Assembly: GCA_012963655.1 (NCBI GenBank)
Contig: DTVI01000323.1
Location: forward strand, 1-5,374
Direction of reading: 5' to 3'
Length of the DNA: 5,374 bases
From: Sulfurimonas sp.
Lineage (GTDB): Bacteria > Campylobacterota > Campylobacteria > Campylobacterales > Sulfurimonadaceae
Under the pieces are notes generated by a model. That model did no database searches and was not told the DNA's origin. It worked only from the letters and a program-made list of their open reading frames with translations. The position numbers and the translations under genes were made by a program. Shown here piece by piece: positions 1-5,374 of the stretch. The stretch's first letter is position 1. Every line of letters starts with the position of its first letter.

Positions 1-33
1 AATTTTAGCATTTTTTAGCCTAATACCTTTTTA

Positions 34-62
34 TTAGTAAACTATAAGTAAGATAGTATAAA
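34..62 (+). promoter_or_regulatory. Weak candidate sigma-70 promoter for the FecR-cyclase operon
   Basis: A TATAAA box at 57-62 has the right composition for a -10 element. The hexamer 17 bases upstream, TTAGTA at 34-39, matches the -35 consensus at only three positions. Transcription would begin near 69, leaving a leader of under 30 bases before the FecR start. The AT-rich upstream stretch includes a 6-bp inverted repeat (CTAATA 20-25, TATTAG 32-37), which could be the remnant of an upstream terminator or chance. Campylobacterota promoters often lack a clear -35, so a weak -35 does not exclude this call. A second TATAAG at 43-48 is an alternative -10. Confidence 0.35.
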
Positions 63-96
63 ATGTACTCACGAGATAAAGTTAAGGAGAACATCA

Positions 97-852
97 ATGA
101 AGCTATTATTTTTATGCTTTAGTTTAGTTGCAATTATGTGGGCAATGCCTGTGGATATAGAAGAAAATGAAATATATGAACTTGAAAAAAAATCGGTAGG
201 TTTCATTATACATATAGAAGGTAAGGCAAAGGTATTATCAAAAGAAAGTATTAAAAAGCATAAGGCAAAATTAGGAGAAGCCTTATTTGAAGGTGATATG
301 TTGATCACTTATAATGAGGCGAAGGTACTTCTTGAACTTGATGATAGCTCTAAAATAATCTTAAATGACAATTCTGAACTTACTTTTATTAATGAAAATA
401 ATTTGAAACAAAGTGCGGGTGAGATTTATTATAAGATTAAAAAACGTAAGGCAAGTCAGGGTCTGAAGGTAGAAACCCCTTTTTCTATTATGGGGATTAA
501 GGGAACAGAGTTTATTATTGATGCCAGGGGAAAGGGTCAAATTGCCTTAAATGAAGGTCTTGTAGGGATAGAATCTTTGCAAGAAAATTTTGAACTTCAT
601 AAAAAGAAGCTTATTCAAGAATATGAAAAGTATAAAAGTGAGCAAAATGCTGGTTTTGAAGCTTATAAGGCAGAAATAGAAGGTAAGACAGTAAGTTATC
701 TTAAATCTTTTGATCTAGAAGCAGGAAAAGTAATAAACTTTTTAGGCGCTGAAGTTTGTGTAAAAGTTTGTGAAGCCAAGGTAGATGAAACTCTTATGAC
801 TGAAGACTTGCATAAGCGTTTTGAAATGTATAAGCAAATGTTTAAAGAATAG
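97..852 (+). CDS. Secreted FecR-domain protein
   Basis: This 251-residue protein starts with a short signal-like segment: Lys2, a hydrophobic stretch from about residue 3 to 15, and a plausible cleavage site after Ala16. It is therefore probably periplasmic. Residues about 60-155 resemble a FecR domain (beta-rich, PF04773 type), with the typical core VETPFSIMGIKGTEFIID near 125-142. Residues about 160-200 are rich in Lys, Glu and Tyr and probably form a helix or coiled coil. Cys221 and Cys225 form a CxxxC pair. The N-terminal cytoplasmic anti-sigma segment and inner-membrane helix of classical FecR regulators are absent, and no sigma factor or TonB receptor is nearby, so this is not a ferric-citrate regulator. 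An AAGGAG ribosome binding site at 84-89, seven bases before the ATG, supports the start. The cyclase gene follows after 5 bp. I infer a periplasmic partner or sensor for the CHASE2 domain; the ligand is unknown. Confidence 0.88.
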   Translation: MKLLFLCFSLVAIMWAMPVDIEENEIYELEKKSVGFIIHIEGKAKVLSKESIKKHKAKLGEALFEGDMLITYNEAKVLLELDDSSKIILNDNSELTFINENNLKQSAGEIYYKIKKRKASQGLKVETPFSIMGIKGTEFIIDARGKGQIALNEGLVGIESLQENFELHKKKLIQEYEKYKSEQNAGFEAYKAEIEGKTVSYLKSFDLEAGKVINFLGAEVCVKVCEAKVDETLMTEDLHKRFEMYKQMFKE

Positions 853-857
853 TAAGA

Positions 858-2903
858 ATGAAAACTCATATGAAATATATAAGTATTATCTTTTTTATTT
901 CATTAGCACTTATAGCCGTGTATAAGACCCAGTTAGAACCCCTTTATAGTTTTTCTCTTCGTTTTAATGACTTAAATTTTCAGTACCAAGATAAAAATGC
1001 CTCAAAAGAAGTTATATTTATTAAGATAGATGAAGCCTCTGTAGACCGTTTTGGAAGGTGGCCTTGGAACAGAGATGTCTTAGCTAAAGGGATATCTCAA
1101 CTGGATGATTCATCTGTGCTTATCTTAGATATGGTTTTTTCAGAACCAACACCTAATGATATCTTTCTTACTCAAAGTCTAGAAGAACAAGATAATACCT
1201 TATGTGGGTTCTTTCTAAGACATAAGTCTTCTTCTGCTATTTCAGCTGAGCAAGTTGAGGCATTAAGTGACTCCTCCTTAGACCGTCTTTCCTCACAACT
1301 AGGGGATGAAAAAGTTTTTATAGAAGGAAAGGAAGCCGAAATAAATGTTGAGCCTATTCTCTCGGCATGTTCTCTCTTTGCCACTTTTTCTACCCTAAGA
1401 GATACTGACCAACTTTTTAGAAACTATCCTCTTGCCTTTAGTTTTAAGGGAGACCTTTATCCTTCTATTGGTATTCAGGCCTTGCGTATGCATTATAATA
1501 AAGACATTTCAAGAGATAGCTTTGAACACTTTAGTTTAGCCTCACATAAAATTAAAACAAATGCACATGGCTTTTCGATGATTAATTATTATCCTTATAA
1601 CTCATATACTTCTTATTCTTTTCTTGACTTATATAAAGGAAGTATTCCAGCTAAGGCCTTAAAGAATAAAATTATTATCTTAGGGGTTACGGACGTGGGA
1701 ATAGGGGATATGCGCGCTACTCCTATAGGTATGATACCTGGATCACTAATTCACGCGACTTTTATTTCTAATGTTTTAAATGATGAACTTTTATATCAAA
1801 ATAAAACACTAGATTTTTTTCTTATTCTCTTTTTTCTAGCCTTACCTCTTATATGGATTTATATACAAAAGGTATATATACGTGCAACTATTTATACCTT
1901 AAGCTATATCTTTGTTTTTGCTTTTGGAAAACTAGGCTTTATTTATTTTAACCTTTATGTTGATATGTTTTATCCTCTAGTTGCCTTAATTTCTTCAGCT
2001 ATAGTATCGGAAACCTTGCTTCATCAAGTTCAAGAGAAGCAGTCTAAATTTATAGAAGGGGCCTTTTCTTCGTATCTTTCGCCAGTTTTATTGCAAAAGC
2101 TTATGAAAGAACCTGAAAGTTTAGTATTAGGGGGTGAGAAAAAGATGTTAACTATCTTCTTTTCAGACATTCGCTCTTTTACTAGTATCTCAGAAACTAT
2201 GGACCCTCAAAAACTCACTCAATATCTTAATAGGTATTTTACGCCAATGAGTGATATTGTTATGAAGTATGATGGGATGATTGATAAATATATTGGAGAC
2301 GCTCTGATGGCCTTTTATAATGCGCCTATTGATGTGAAAGACCATGCTAGACTTGCGTGTATCTCGTCTTTAGAAATGATAGAAGTACTTGAGGAACTTA
2401 ACGCCGAATTTAAAAAAGAAGGTCTTCCTCATATTAAGATAGGTATTGGTCTAAATACAGCTGAAGTAGTTGTTGGGAACATGGGCTCAAATAAACGCTT
2501 TAATTATACTGTCATAGGAGATGGAGTAAACCTTACGTCAAGAATTGAAGGTATAAATAAAACTTATGGAACTAATATTATTATTACTGAGTTTACATAT
2601 GCTATTATTAAAGATGCCTTTCTTACTCGTCCAATTGAAAAAGTCAGGATAAAAGGCAAAGAAGAAGAAGTTCTTATTTATGAACTTTTAAAAGACACAA
2701 AGGTAAACCGTCAGAAAGTAGAGATATATAATAAGGCCCGAAGTTTATATTATGAAAATAAGCTACTAGAAGCAGCTGAAGCCTTTGAACCTTTAAAAGA
2801 AGATAGTGTCTCAAGGTATTTTCTAGAAAAAATCAATGGGACGAGGATACCTCATAAAGAAGTGAGTGAATCTCACATTTTTATGAGTAAAATTGATGAA
2901 TGA
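858..2903 (+). CDS. CHASE2-domain transmembrane class III adenylate cyclase
   Basis: This 681-residue protein has an N-terminal membrane helix (about 7-22), a periplasmic CHASE2 sensor domain (about 30-310, with IDEASVDRFGRWPWNR near 57-72 and a late IIILGVTDVGIGDMRATP segment), three membrane helices (about 318-337, 342-360, 364-384), and a cytoplasmic class III nucleotide cyclase domain (about 425-612). Catalytic residues visible are the metal-binding Asp437 (FFSDIRSF) and Asp481 (KYIGDALMAF), and the transition-state Asn558 and Arg562. The base-selecting positions are Lys477 and Thr551, the Lys/Thr pair of class IIIb adenylate cyclases, rather than the Glu/Cys pair of guanylate cyclases. 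The product is therefore most likely cAMP. The 612-660 tail is helical and weakly TPR-like. The start codon has only a weak AAAGAA ribosome binding site (844-849); ATG at 870 is an alternative costing four residues. The gene sits 5 bp after the FecR gene, so they are almost certainly cotranscribed. The last 19 codons lie in the first unit of a tandem repeat, and the stop falls at the unit junction. Confidence 0.93.
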   Translation: MKTHMKYISIIFFISLALIAVYKTQLEPLYSFSLRFNDLNFQYQDKNASKEVIFIKIDEASVDRFGRWPWNRDVLAKGISQLDDSSVLILDMVFSEPTPNDIFLTQSLEEQDNTLCGFFLRHKSSSAISAEQVEALSDSSLDRLSSQLGDEKVFIEGKEAEINVEPILSACSLFATFSTLRDTDQLFRNYPLAFSFKGDLYPSIGIQALRMHYNKDISRDSFEHFSLASHKIKTNAHGFSMINYYPYNSYTSYSFLDLYKGSIPAKALKNKIIILGVTDVGIGDMRATPIGMIPGSLIHATFISNVLNDELLYQNKTLDFFLILFFLALPLIWIYIQKVYIRATIYTLSYIFVFAFGKLGFIYFNLYVDMFYPLVALISSAIVSETLLHQVQEKQSKFIEGAFSSYLSPVLLQKLMKEPESLVLGGEKKMLTIFFSDIRSFTSISETMDPQKLTQYLNRYFTPMSDIVMKYDGMIDKYIGDALMAFYNAPIDVKDHARLACISSLEMIEVLEELNAEFKKEGLPHIKIGIGLNTAEVVVGNMGSNKRFNYTVIGDGVNLTSRIEGINKTYGTNIIITEFTYAIIKDAFLTRPIEKVRIKGKEEEVLIYELLKDTKVNRQKVEIYNKARSLYYENKLLEAAEAFEPLKEDSVSRYFLEKINGTRIPHKEVSESHIFMSKIDE

Positions 2904-3018
2904 GGCTACCTCTAAAGAAGTGAGTGAATCTCACATTTTTATGAGTAAAATTGATGAATGAGGCTACCTCTTAAAGAAATGAGTGAATCTCAGGTATTTA
3001 TGAGTAAAATTGATATAT
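2843..3018 (+). repeat. Three-unit tandem repeat (about 58 bp) at the cyclase 3' end
   Basis: Three adjacent units run 2843-2901, 2902-2959 and 2960-3018. The stretch from 2855 to 2971 has an exact 58-base period (2855-2912 equals 2913-2970). The third unit is diverged, with substitutions clustered in its middle and at its end. The first unit encodes the cyclase C-terminus RIPHKEVSESHIFMSKIDE and supplies the TGA stop at its junction (2901-2903). The third unit, in the same frame, encodes RLPLKEMSESQVFMSKIDI and ends in TAA (3018-3020). The middle unit is shifted in frame. Each unit carries a small inverted repeat GAGG-NTA-CCTC, and a second inverted repeat (GTGAG-TGAAT-CTCAC followed by ATTTTT in units 1 and 2; only TGAG-TGAAT-CTCA in unit 3). 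The array fills nearly all of the space to the next gene. The most economical reading is repeated duplication of the gene's own end. Confidence 0.95.
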
Positions 3019-3023
3019 AAGGA
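3019..3023 (+). promoter_or_regulatory. Ribosome binding site fixing the GAF-HD-GYP start
   Basis: AAGGA lies seven bases before ATG at 3031, the usual spacing. It favours that ATG over an in-frame TTG at 3010, which would place the site inside the coding region. The site overlaps the TAA (3018-3020) that ends the reading frame of the third repeat unit, as expected if that TAA was once the cyclase stop codon. Confidence 0.85.
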
Positions 3024-3030
3024 CTCCACT

Positions 3031-4134
3031 ATGAATAATAATGCCGAAGAAATTGTTGAAGTTATTTTTGAATATATTACTAAAATTCAACCCCTTAGGG
3101 AATATGAAGAAATTTTAATGCAATTAGCGCATATGGGAAGACGTCTCGCGGGGGCAGATAGGTGTAGTGTTTGGGTGGTAGATAATAAAAATAAAACTTT
3201 ATGGACAAAGGTGGCGCATGGGATAAAACCCATACATATTCCCTTATCCTCAGGAATTGTTGGACAGGCCATTTCTAAGAAAAAACAGATGATTATTAAT
3301 GATGTTCAAAAAAATTCGCATTTTAATGCTGAGGTGGATAAGCAAACAGGGTATGAAACAAAGACAATGATGGTTATTCCTATGTTTAACCAACACAACA
3401 AGATCATAGGGGCCTTTCAGGTAATGAATAAGTCCCAAGGTTTTTTTGAAGATGCAGATATGAAATATCTGATGTTAGCGGCTTCTTATTCTGCAGAAAC
3501 CTTGGATGCGGCAATACTAGCGGATGAAAATGACCAAACGCAAAAAGAGATGATTTTTTTAATGTCGGAAGCCGTAGAAAAACGCTCCAAAGAAACCGGA
3601 AATCATATCAAAAGAGTAGCGGCGTATTCTCGTGTTCTGGCTACTGCTTATGGCTTAAGTAAAGATGAAACCAATATTCTAGAGGTATCCTCTCCTATGC
3701 ATGATATTGGAAAAATTGGGATTCCAGACAATATACTTAATAAGCCTGGTAAGCATACTGAAGAAGAATTTGAGATTATGAAAACCCATGCCCTTTTAGG
3801 TTATGAAATTTTGTCCGCCTCAAAAAAAGGGATACTAAAAGCAGCCGCAACTATTGCTTATGAACATCATGAAAGATGGAATGGAAATGGTTATCCTCTT
3901 GGATTAAAGGGTGAAGAAATACATATATACGGACGTATAACTGCTGTTGCAGATGTTTTTGATGCGCTAGGTTCAGACAGATGCTATAAAAAAGCATGGC
4001 CATTAGAAAAGATATTAGCCTTATTTAAGGAAGAAAGAGGGGAACACTTTGACCCACTCTTAGTCGATTTGTTGATGGAAAATTTAGATACTTTTCTTTC
4101 TATACGCGATAAGTTTAAAGATGAGAGCGTATAA
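3031..4134 (+). CDS. GAF-HD-GYP cyclic di-GMP phosphodiesterase
   Basis: This 367-residue cytoplasmic protein has no signal peptide or membrane helix. A GAF domain spans about 20-160, with a helical linker to about 170. An HD-GYP domain spans about 170-360. The HD-GYP metal ligands and signature are all visible: His192, the HD pair His224-Asp225 with Lys228 (HDIGKIG), His253, HHERWNGNGYP at 279-289 (containing His279, His280 and the GYP triad), and Asp308 in VADVFDAL. HD-GYP enzymes hydrolyse c-di-GMP to pGpG or GMP, and conservation here argues for an active enzyme. The GAF domain carries N133, K134, F139 and D143 in NKFDE spacing, with Met144 in place of the final Glu. Many bacterial GAF domains share part of this motif, so ligand binding is a hypothesis. 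There is no receiver domain, so input presumably comes through GAF. The gene is 127 bp after the cyclase stop, the gap being almost entirely repeat, with no promoter obvious to me, so it is probably in the same operon. Confidence 0.93.
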   Translation: MNNNAEEIVEVIFEYITKIQPLREYEEILMQLAHMGRRLAGADRCSVWVVDNKNKTLWTKVAHGIKPIHIPLSSGIVGQAISKKKQMIINDVQKNSHFNAEVDKQTGYETKTMMVIPMFNQHNKIIGAFQVMNKSQGFFEDADMKYLMLAASYSAETLDAAILADENDQTQKEMIFLMSEAVEKRSKETGNHIKRVAAYSRVLATAYGLSKDETNILEVSSPMHDIGKIGIPDNILNKPGKHTEEEFEIMKTHALLGYEILSASKKGILKAAATIAYEHHERWNGNGYPLGLKGEEIHIYGRITAVADVFDALGSDRCYKKAWPLEKILALFKEERGEHFDPLLVDLLMENLDTFLSIRDKFKDESV

Positions 4135-4158
4135 GAAGTATATATATTTTATATTTAT

Positions 4159-4212
4159 ATTGTACAATTGTTTCAGATTTTAAGAGAAAACTCAAAAAAT
4201 ATGCTGTTAACA
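4159..4212. promoter_or_regulatory. AT-rich spacer with two small palindromes upstream of the phosphodiesterase gene
   Basis: The 119-bp gap between the HD-GYP and metallo-beta-lactamase genes (4135-4253) is very AT-rich. It holds a perfect 10-bp palindrome ATTGTACAAT (4159-4168) and an 8-bp palindrome TGTTAACA (4205-4212). TATAGA at 4218-4223 and several TATATT-like stretches could be -10 boxes, but none has a good -35 at proper spacing. No convincing rho-independent terminator is present. The region probably holds the promoter of the downstream gene, and the palindromes could be operators; neither can be shown from sequence alone. Confidence 0.3.
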
Positions 4213-4253
4213 CATTTTATAGAGTAAATTAGTACATTAGGAAGCTTAGTCAT

Positions 4254-5027
4254 ATGGAAAAGATAACAATTTTAGGAGCATATGGAACAAAGGGGCCTCA
4301 TCAAGAAACCTCTTCTTTTCTTATTAATAAGGCTCATGTTATTGATGCAGGTAATCTTCTTCGTTCCTTAGATGAAGAAGCAGCGGAGATAAATACTATC
4401 TGGATCACCCACTCACACCTTGATCATATTATTGATATTGCATATATTTTAGACTCGTATTATACCCTTAGAACAAAGTCATTAAAGCTTATGGGATTAC
4501 CAGCTACACTTGAAGCTATACAAAAGCATTTTTTAAATGATTTCCTCTGGCCTGATTTTTCAAAAATACCTCTTTTTAATGTAGATGCTATGTCATTAGT
4601 GTATGAACCTATTGAATTAGGTAAGAAATACATTATAGATGAGAACACTTCAATTGAAGCTATGCAAACTGTACATACGGTTCCATCTTGTGGTTACATT
4701 GTAAGAAAGAACGAAAGGGCTGTCCTTGTAACATCAGACACTTATAAAAATCCTCTTCTTTCTAAGACAATAGAAAAGTATCCAGAAATTTCAGCCTTAG
4801 TTCTTGAATGTTCTTTCCCTTCACAGATGTCTGAGTTAGCCTTTGAATCTTTGCATTTAACGCCAGCTCTAGTTGAAGAAGAGGTATTGGGCATCAAGAG
4901 ACCTCTTAAGCTATATATTAATCATTTAAAACCAACATTTATAGAACAGATTAAAAAAGAAATATATTCAACACCTGTATTAAAAGACGCAATAATTCTA
5001 GATGATGGGGATACAATTTATTTCTAA
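4254..5027 (+). CDS. Metallo-beta-lactamase-fold protein, probable class II cyclic-nucleotide phosphodiesterase
   Basis: This 257-residue protein has a metallo-beta-lactamase fold with binuclear metal-site residues His53, His55, Asp57 and His58 (THSHLDHI), His131, Asp162 (TSDTYK) and His224 (INHLKP). The start (ITILGAYGTKGP, then a strand leading to IDAGNLL), the HxHLDH box followed by a helix, VHTVPSCGYIV and LVLECSFPSQMSELA resemble class II 3',5'-cyclic-nucleotide phosphodiesterases (PF02112 type). Those enzymes hydrolyse cAMP or cGMP to the 5' monophosphate. No signal peptide is seen, so it should be cytoplasmic, where it could degrade cAMP made by the nearby cyclase. The general RNase Z-like branch of the superfamily is the main alternative. 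The ATG at 4254 has an AGGA at 4239-4242 with a rather long 11-base spacing. The 119-bp gap upstream suggests its own promoter or a loose operon link. Confidence 0.8.
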   Translation: MEKITILGAYGTKGPHQETSSFLINKAHVIDAGNLLRSLDEEAAEINTIWITHSHLDHIIDIAYILDSYYTLRTKSLKLMGLPATLEAIQKHFLNDFLWPDFSKIPLFNVDAMSLVYEPIELGKKYIIDENTSIEAMQTVHTVPSCGYIVRKNERAVLVTSDTYKNPLLSKTIEKYPEISALVLECSFPSQMSELAFESLHLTPALVEEEVLGIKRPLKLYINHLKPTFIEQIKKEIYSTPVLKDAIILDDGDTIYF

Positions 5028-5082
5028 GGAAGCCAAAAAAAAGCTAAGAAAAAAGAACTTTTTAAATTCTTTCATAATACCC

Positions 5083-5111
5083 TTGACATTAGATATTAAA
5101 AGTCCTATAAT
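5083..5111 (+). promoter_or_regulatory. Consensus sigma-70 promoter of the tRNA operon
   Basis: TTGACA (5083-5088) and TATAAT (5106-5111) both match the sigma-70 consensus exactly and are separated by 17 bases. Transcription should start near 5118, about 12 bases before the mature 5' end of tRNA-Thr. It probably drives the whole tRNA series running off the right end of the window. Confidence 0.9.
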
Positions 5112-5129
5112 TGCAACTCGAATTTAGAT

Positions 5130-5206
5130 GCTGGCATAGCTCAGTTGGCTAGAGCAGCTGATTTGTAATCAGCAGGCCCGGGGTTCAAATCCTCGTGTCG
5201 GCACCA
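5130..5206 (+). tRNA. tRNA-Thr (anticodon TGT)
   Basis: A full cloverleaf can be drawn. The 7-bp acceptor stem pairs GCTGGCA with TGTCGGC, including G-U pairs. The D stem is GCTC/GAGC. The anticodon stem is GCTGA/TCAGC around loop TTTGTAA, with anticodon TGT at 5164-5166. The T stem is CGGGG/CCTCG around loop TTCAAAT. The discriminator is A and the 3' CCA (5204-5206) is encoded. It reads the ACN threonine codons, chiefly ACA and ACG. It is the first gene of the tRNA operon. Confidence 0.97.
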
Positions 5207-5270
5207 TTGAAATTTGAATATTAGAAACAGTGTTAGACCAGAGAAGATATAATTAATTTATATAATTTGT

Positions 5271-5355
5271 GGTGAGGTAGTCAAGTGGCCAACGACGGCG
5301 GATTGTAAATCCGCTCCCTACGGGTTCATAGGTTCGACTCCTATTCTCACCACCA
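5271..5355 (+). tRNA. tRNA-Tyr (anticodon GTA)
   Basis: This is a class II tRNA with a long variable arm. The acceptor stem pairs GGTGAGG with TCTCACC. The anticodon stem is GCGGA/TCCGC around TTGTAAA, with anticodon GTA at 5305-5307. A long variable arm runs from about 5315 to 5327. The T stem is ATAGG/CCTAT around loop TTCGACT. The 3' CCA (5353-5355) is encoded. It lies 64 bases after tRNA-Thr and is presumably cotranscribed with it. Confidence 0.96.
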
Positions 5356-5366
5356 TGTAATGAGAC

Positions 5367-5374
5367 GCGGGCGT
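5367..5374 (+). tRNA. Probable 5' start of tRNA-Gly, cut by the window edge
   Basis: GCGGGCGT at the very end is the usual beginning of bacterial tRNA-Gly (acceptor stem GCGGGCG plus T). It follows tRNA-Tyr by 11 bases. In Campylobacterota the order Thr-Tyr-Gly-Thr-tuf is common, which supports the call. Only eight bases are available, so it rests mainly on context. Confidence 0.55.

Noticed and set aside
1172..1384. Reverse-strand open frames inside the FecR, cyclase, HD-GYP and phosphodiesterase genes
   Set aside because: They are short, lie antisense to clearly conserved coding domains, have no recognisable product, and are shadows of the real genes.
97..2903. FecR-sigma factor iron-uptake signalling locus
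   Set aside because: There is no ECF sigma factor or TonB receptor here, and the FecR protein lacks the cytoplasmic anti-sigma segment.
858..2903. Guanylate rather than adenylate cyclase
   Set aside because: The base-selecting residues are Lys477 and Thr551, typical of class IIIb adenylate cyclases, not the Glu and Cys of guanylate cyclases.
2843..3018. CRISPR array
   Set aside because: The units abut without variable spacers and the sequence continues the cyclase coding end; there are no cas genes.
3010..3030. A TTG start at 3010 that would add seven residues to the GAF-HD-GYP protein
   Set aside because: The ATG at 3031 has an AAGGA site at ideal spacing, while the TTG would put that site inside the coding sequence and has no good site of its own.
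5028..5082. Possible rho-independent terminator after the phosphodiesterase gene (AAAAA-GAAC-TTTTT and AAGAA/TTCTT pairings)
   Set aside because: The stems are only A-T pairs in an A-rich stretch, with no GC-rich hairpin; too weak to call.
5248..5266. TATAAT boxes between tRNA-Thr and tRNA-Tyr as a second promoter
   Set aside because: Neither box has a -35 at proper spacing, and the one at 5261-5266 would start transcription at or inside the mature tRNA-Tyr.

Overview
The window is AT-rich with bacterial-style Shine-Dalgarno sites. It ends in a tRNA-Thr(TGT), tRNA-Tyr(GTA), probable tRNA-Gly series. That tRNA order, which in Campylobacter-type genomes leads to a second tRNA-Thr and tuf, together with the base composition and protein style, suggests a member of the Campylobacterota (Epsilonproteobacteria), perhaps a Sulfurimonas-, Sulfurovum- or Arcobacter-like organism. 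This is inference; no species marker lies in the window.

Layout, all on the + strand. A short leader with a weak candidate promoter (1-96) precedes a secreted FecR-domain protein (97-852). Five bases later comes a membrane CHASE2-class III adenylate cyclase (858-2903). The last 20 codons of the cyclase lie inside a tandem repeat of three roughly 58-bp units (2843-3018) that fills the gap to the next gene, a cytoplasmic GAF-HD-GYP protein (3031-4134) predicted to hydrolyse cyclic di-GMP. After a 119-bp AT-rich spacer comes a metallo-beta-lactamase-fold protein resembling class II cyclic-nucleotide phosphodiesterases (4254-5027). The right end is an RNA locus: a consensus sigma-70 promoter (5083-5111), tRNA-Thr, tRNA-Tyr and the first bases of what is probably tRNA-Gly.

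Taken together the four proteins look like a second-messenger module. A periplasmic FecR protein and the CHASE2 domain could sense an envelope signal and control cAMP synthesis. The phosphodiesterase-like protein could remove cAMP. The GAF domain of the HD-GYP protein carries most of the NKFDE signature found in cyclic-nucleotide-binding GAF domains, so it could couple cAMP to c-di-GMP breakdown. The enzyme assignments rest on visible catalytic motifs; the cross-talk is a hypothesis.

The most unusual DNA-level observation is the repeat at the end of the cyclase gene. The third unit encodes a second version of the cyclase C-terminus, in the same frame, ending in a stop codon that abuts the ribosome binding site of the next gene. 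The array therefore looks like duplication of the gene's own 3' end, in at least two steps, the latest being an exact 58-bp duplication.
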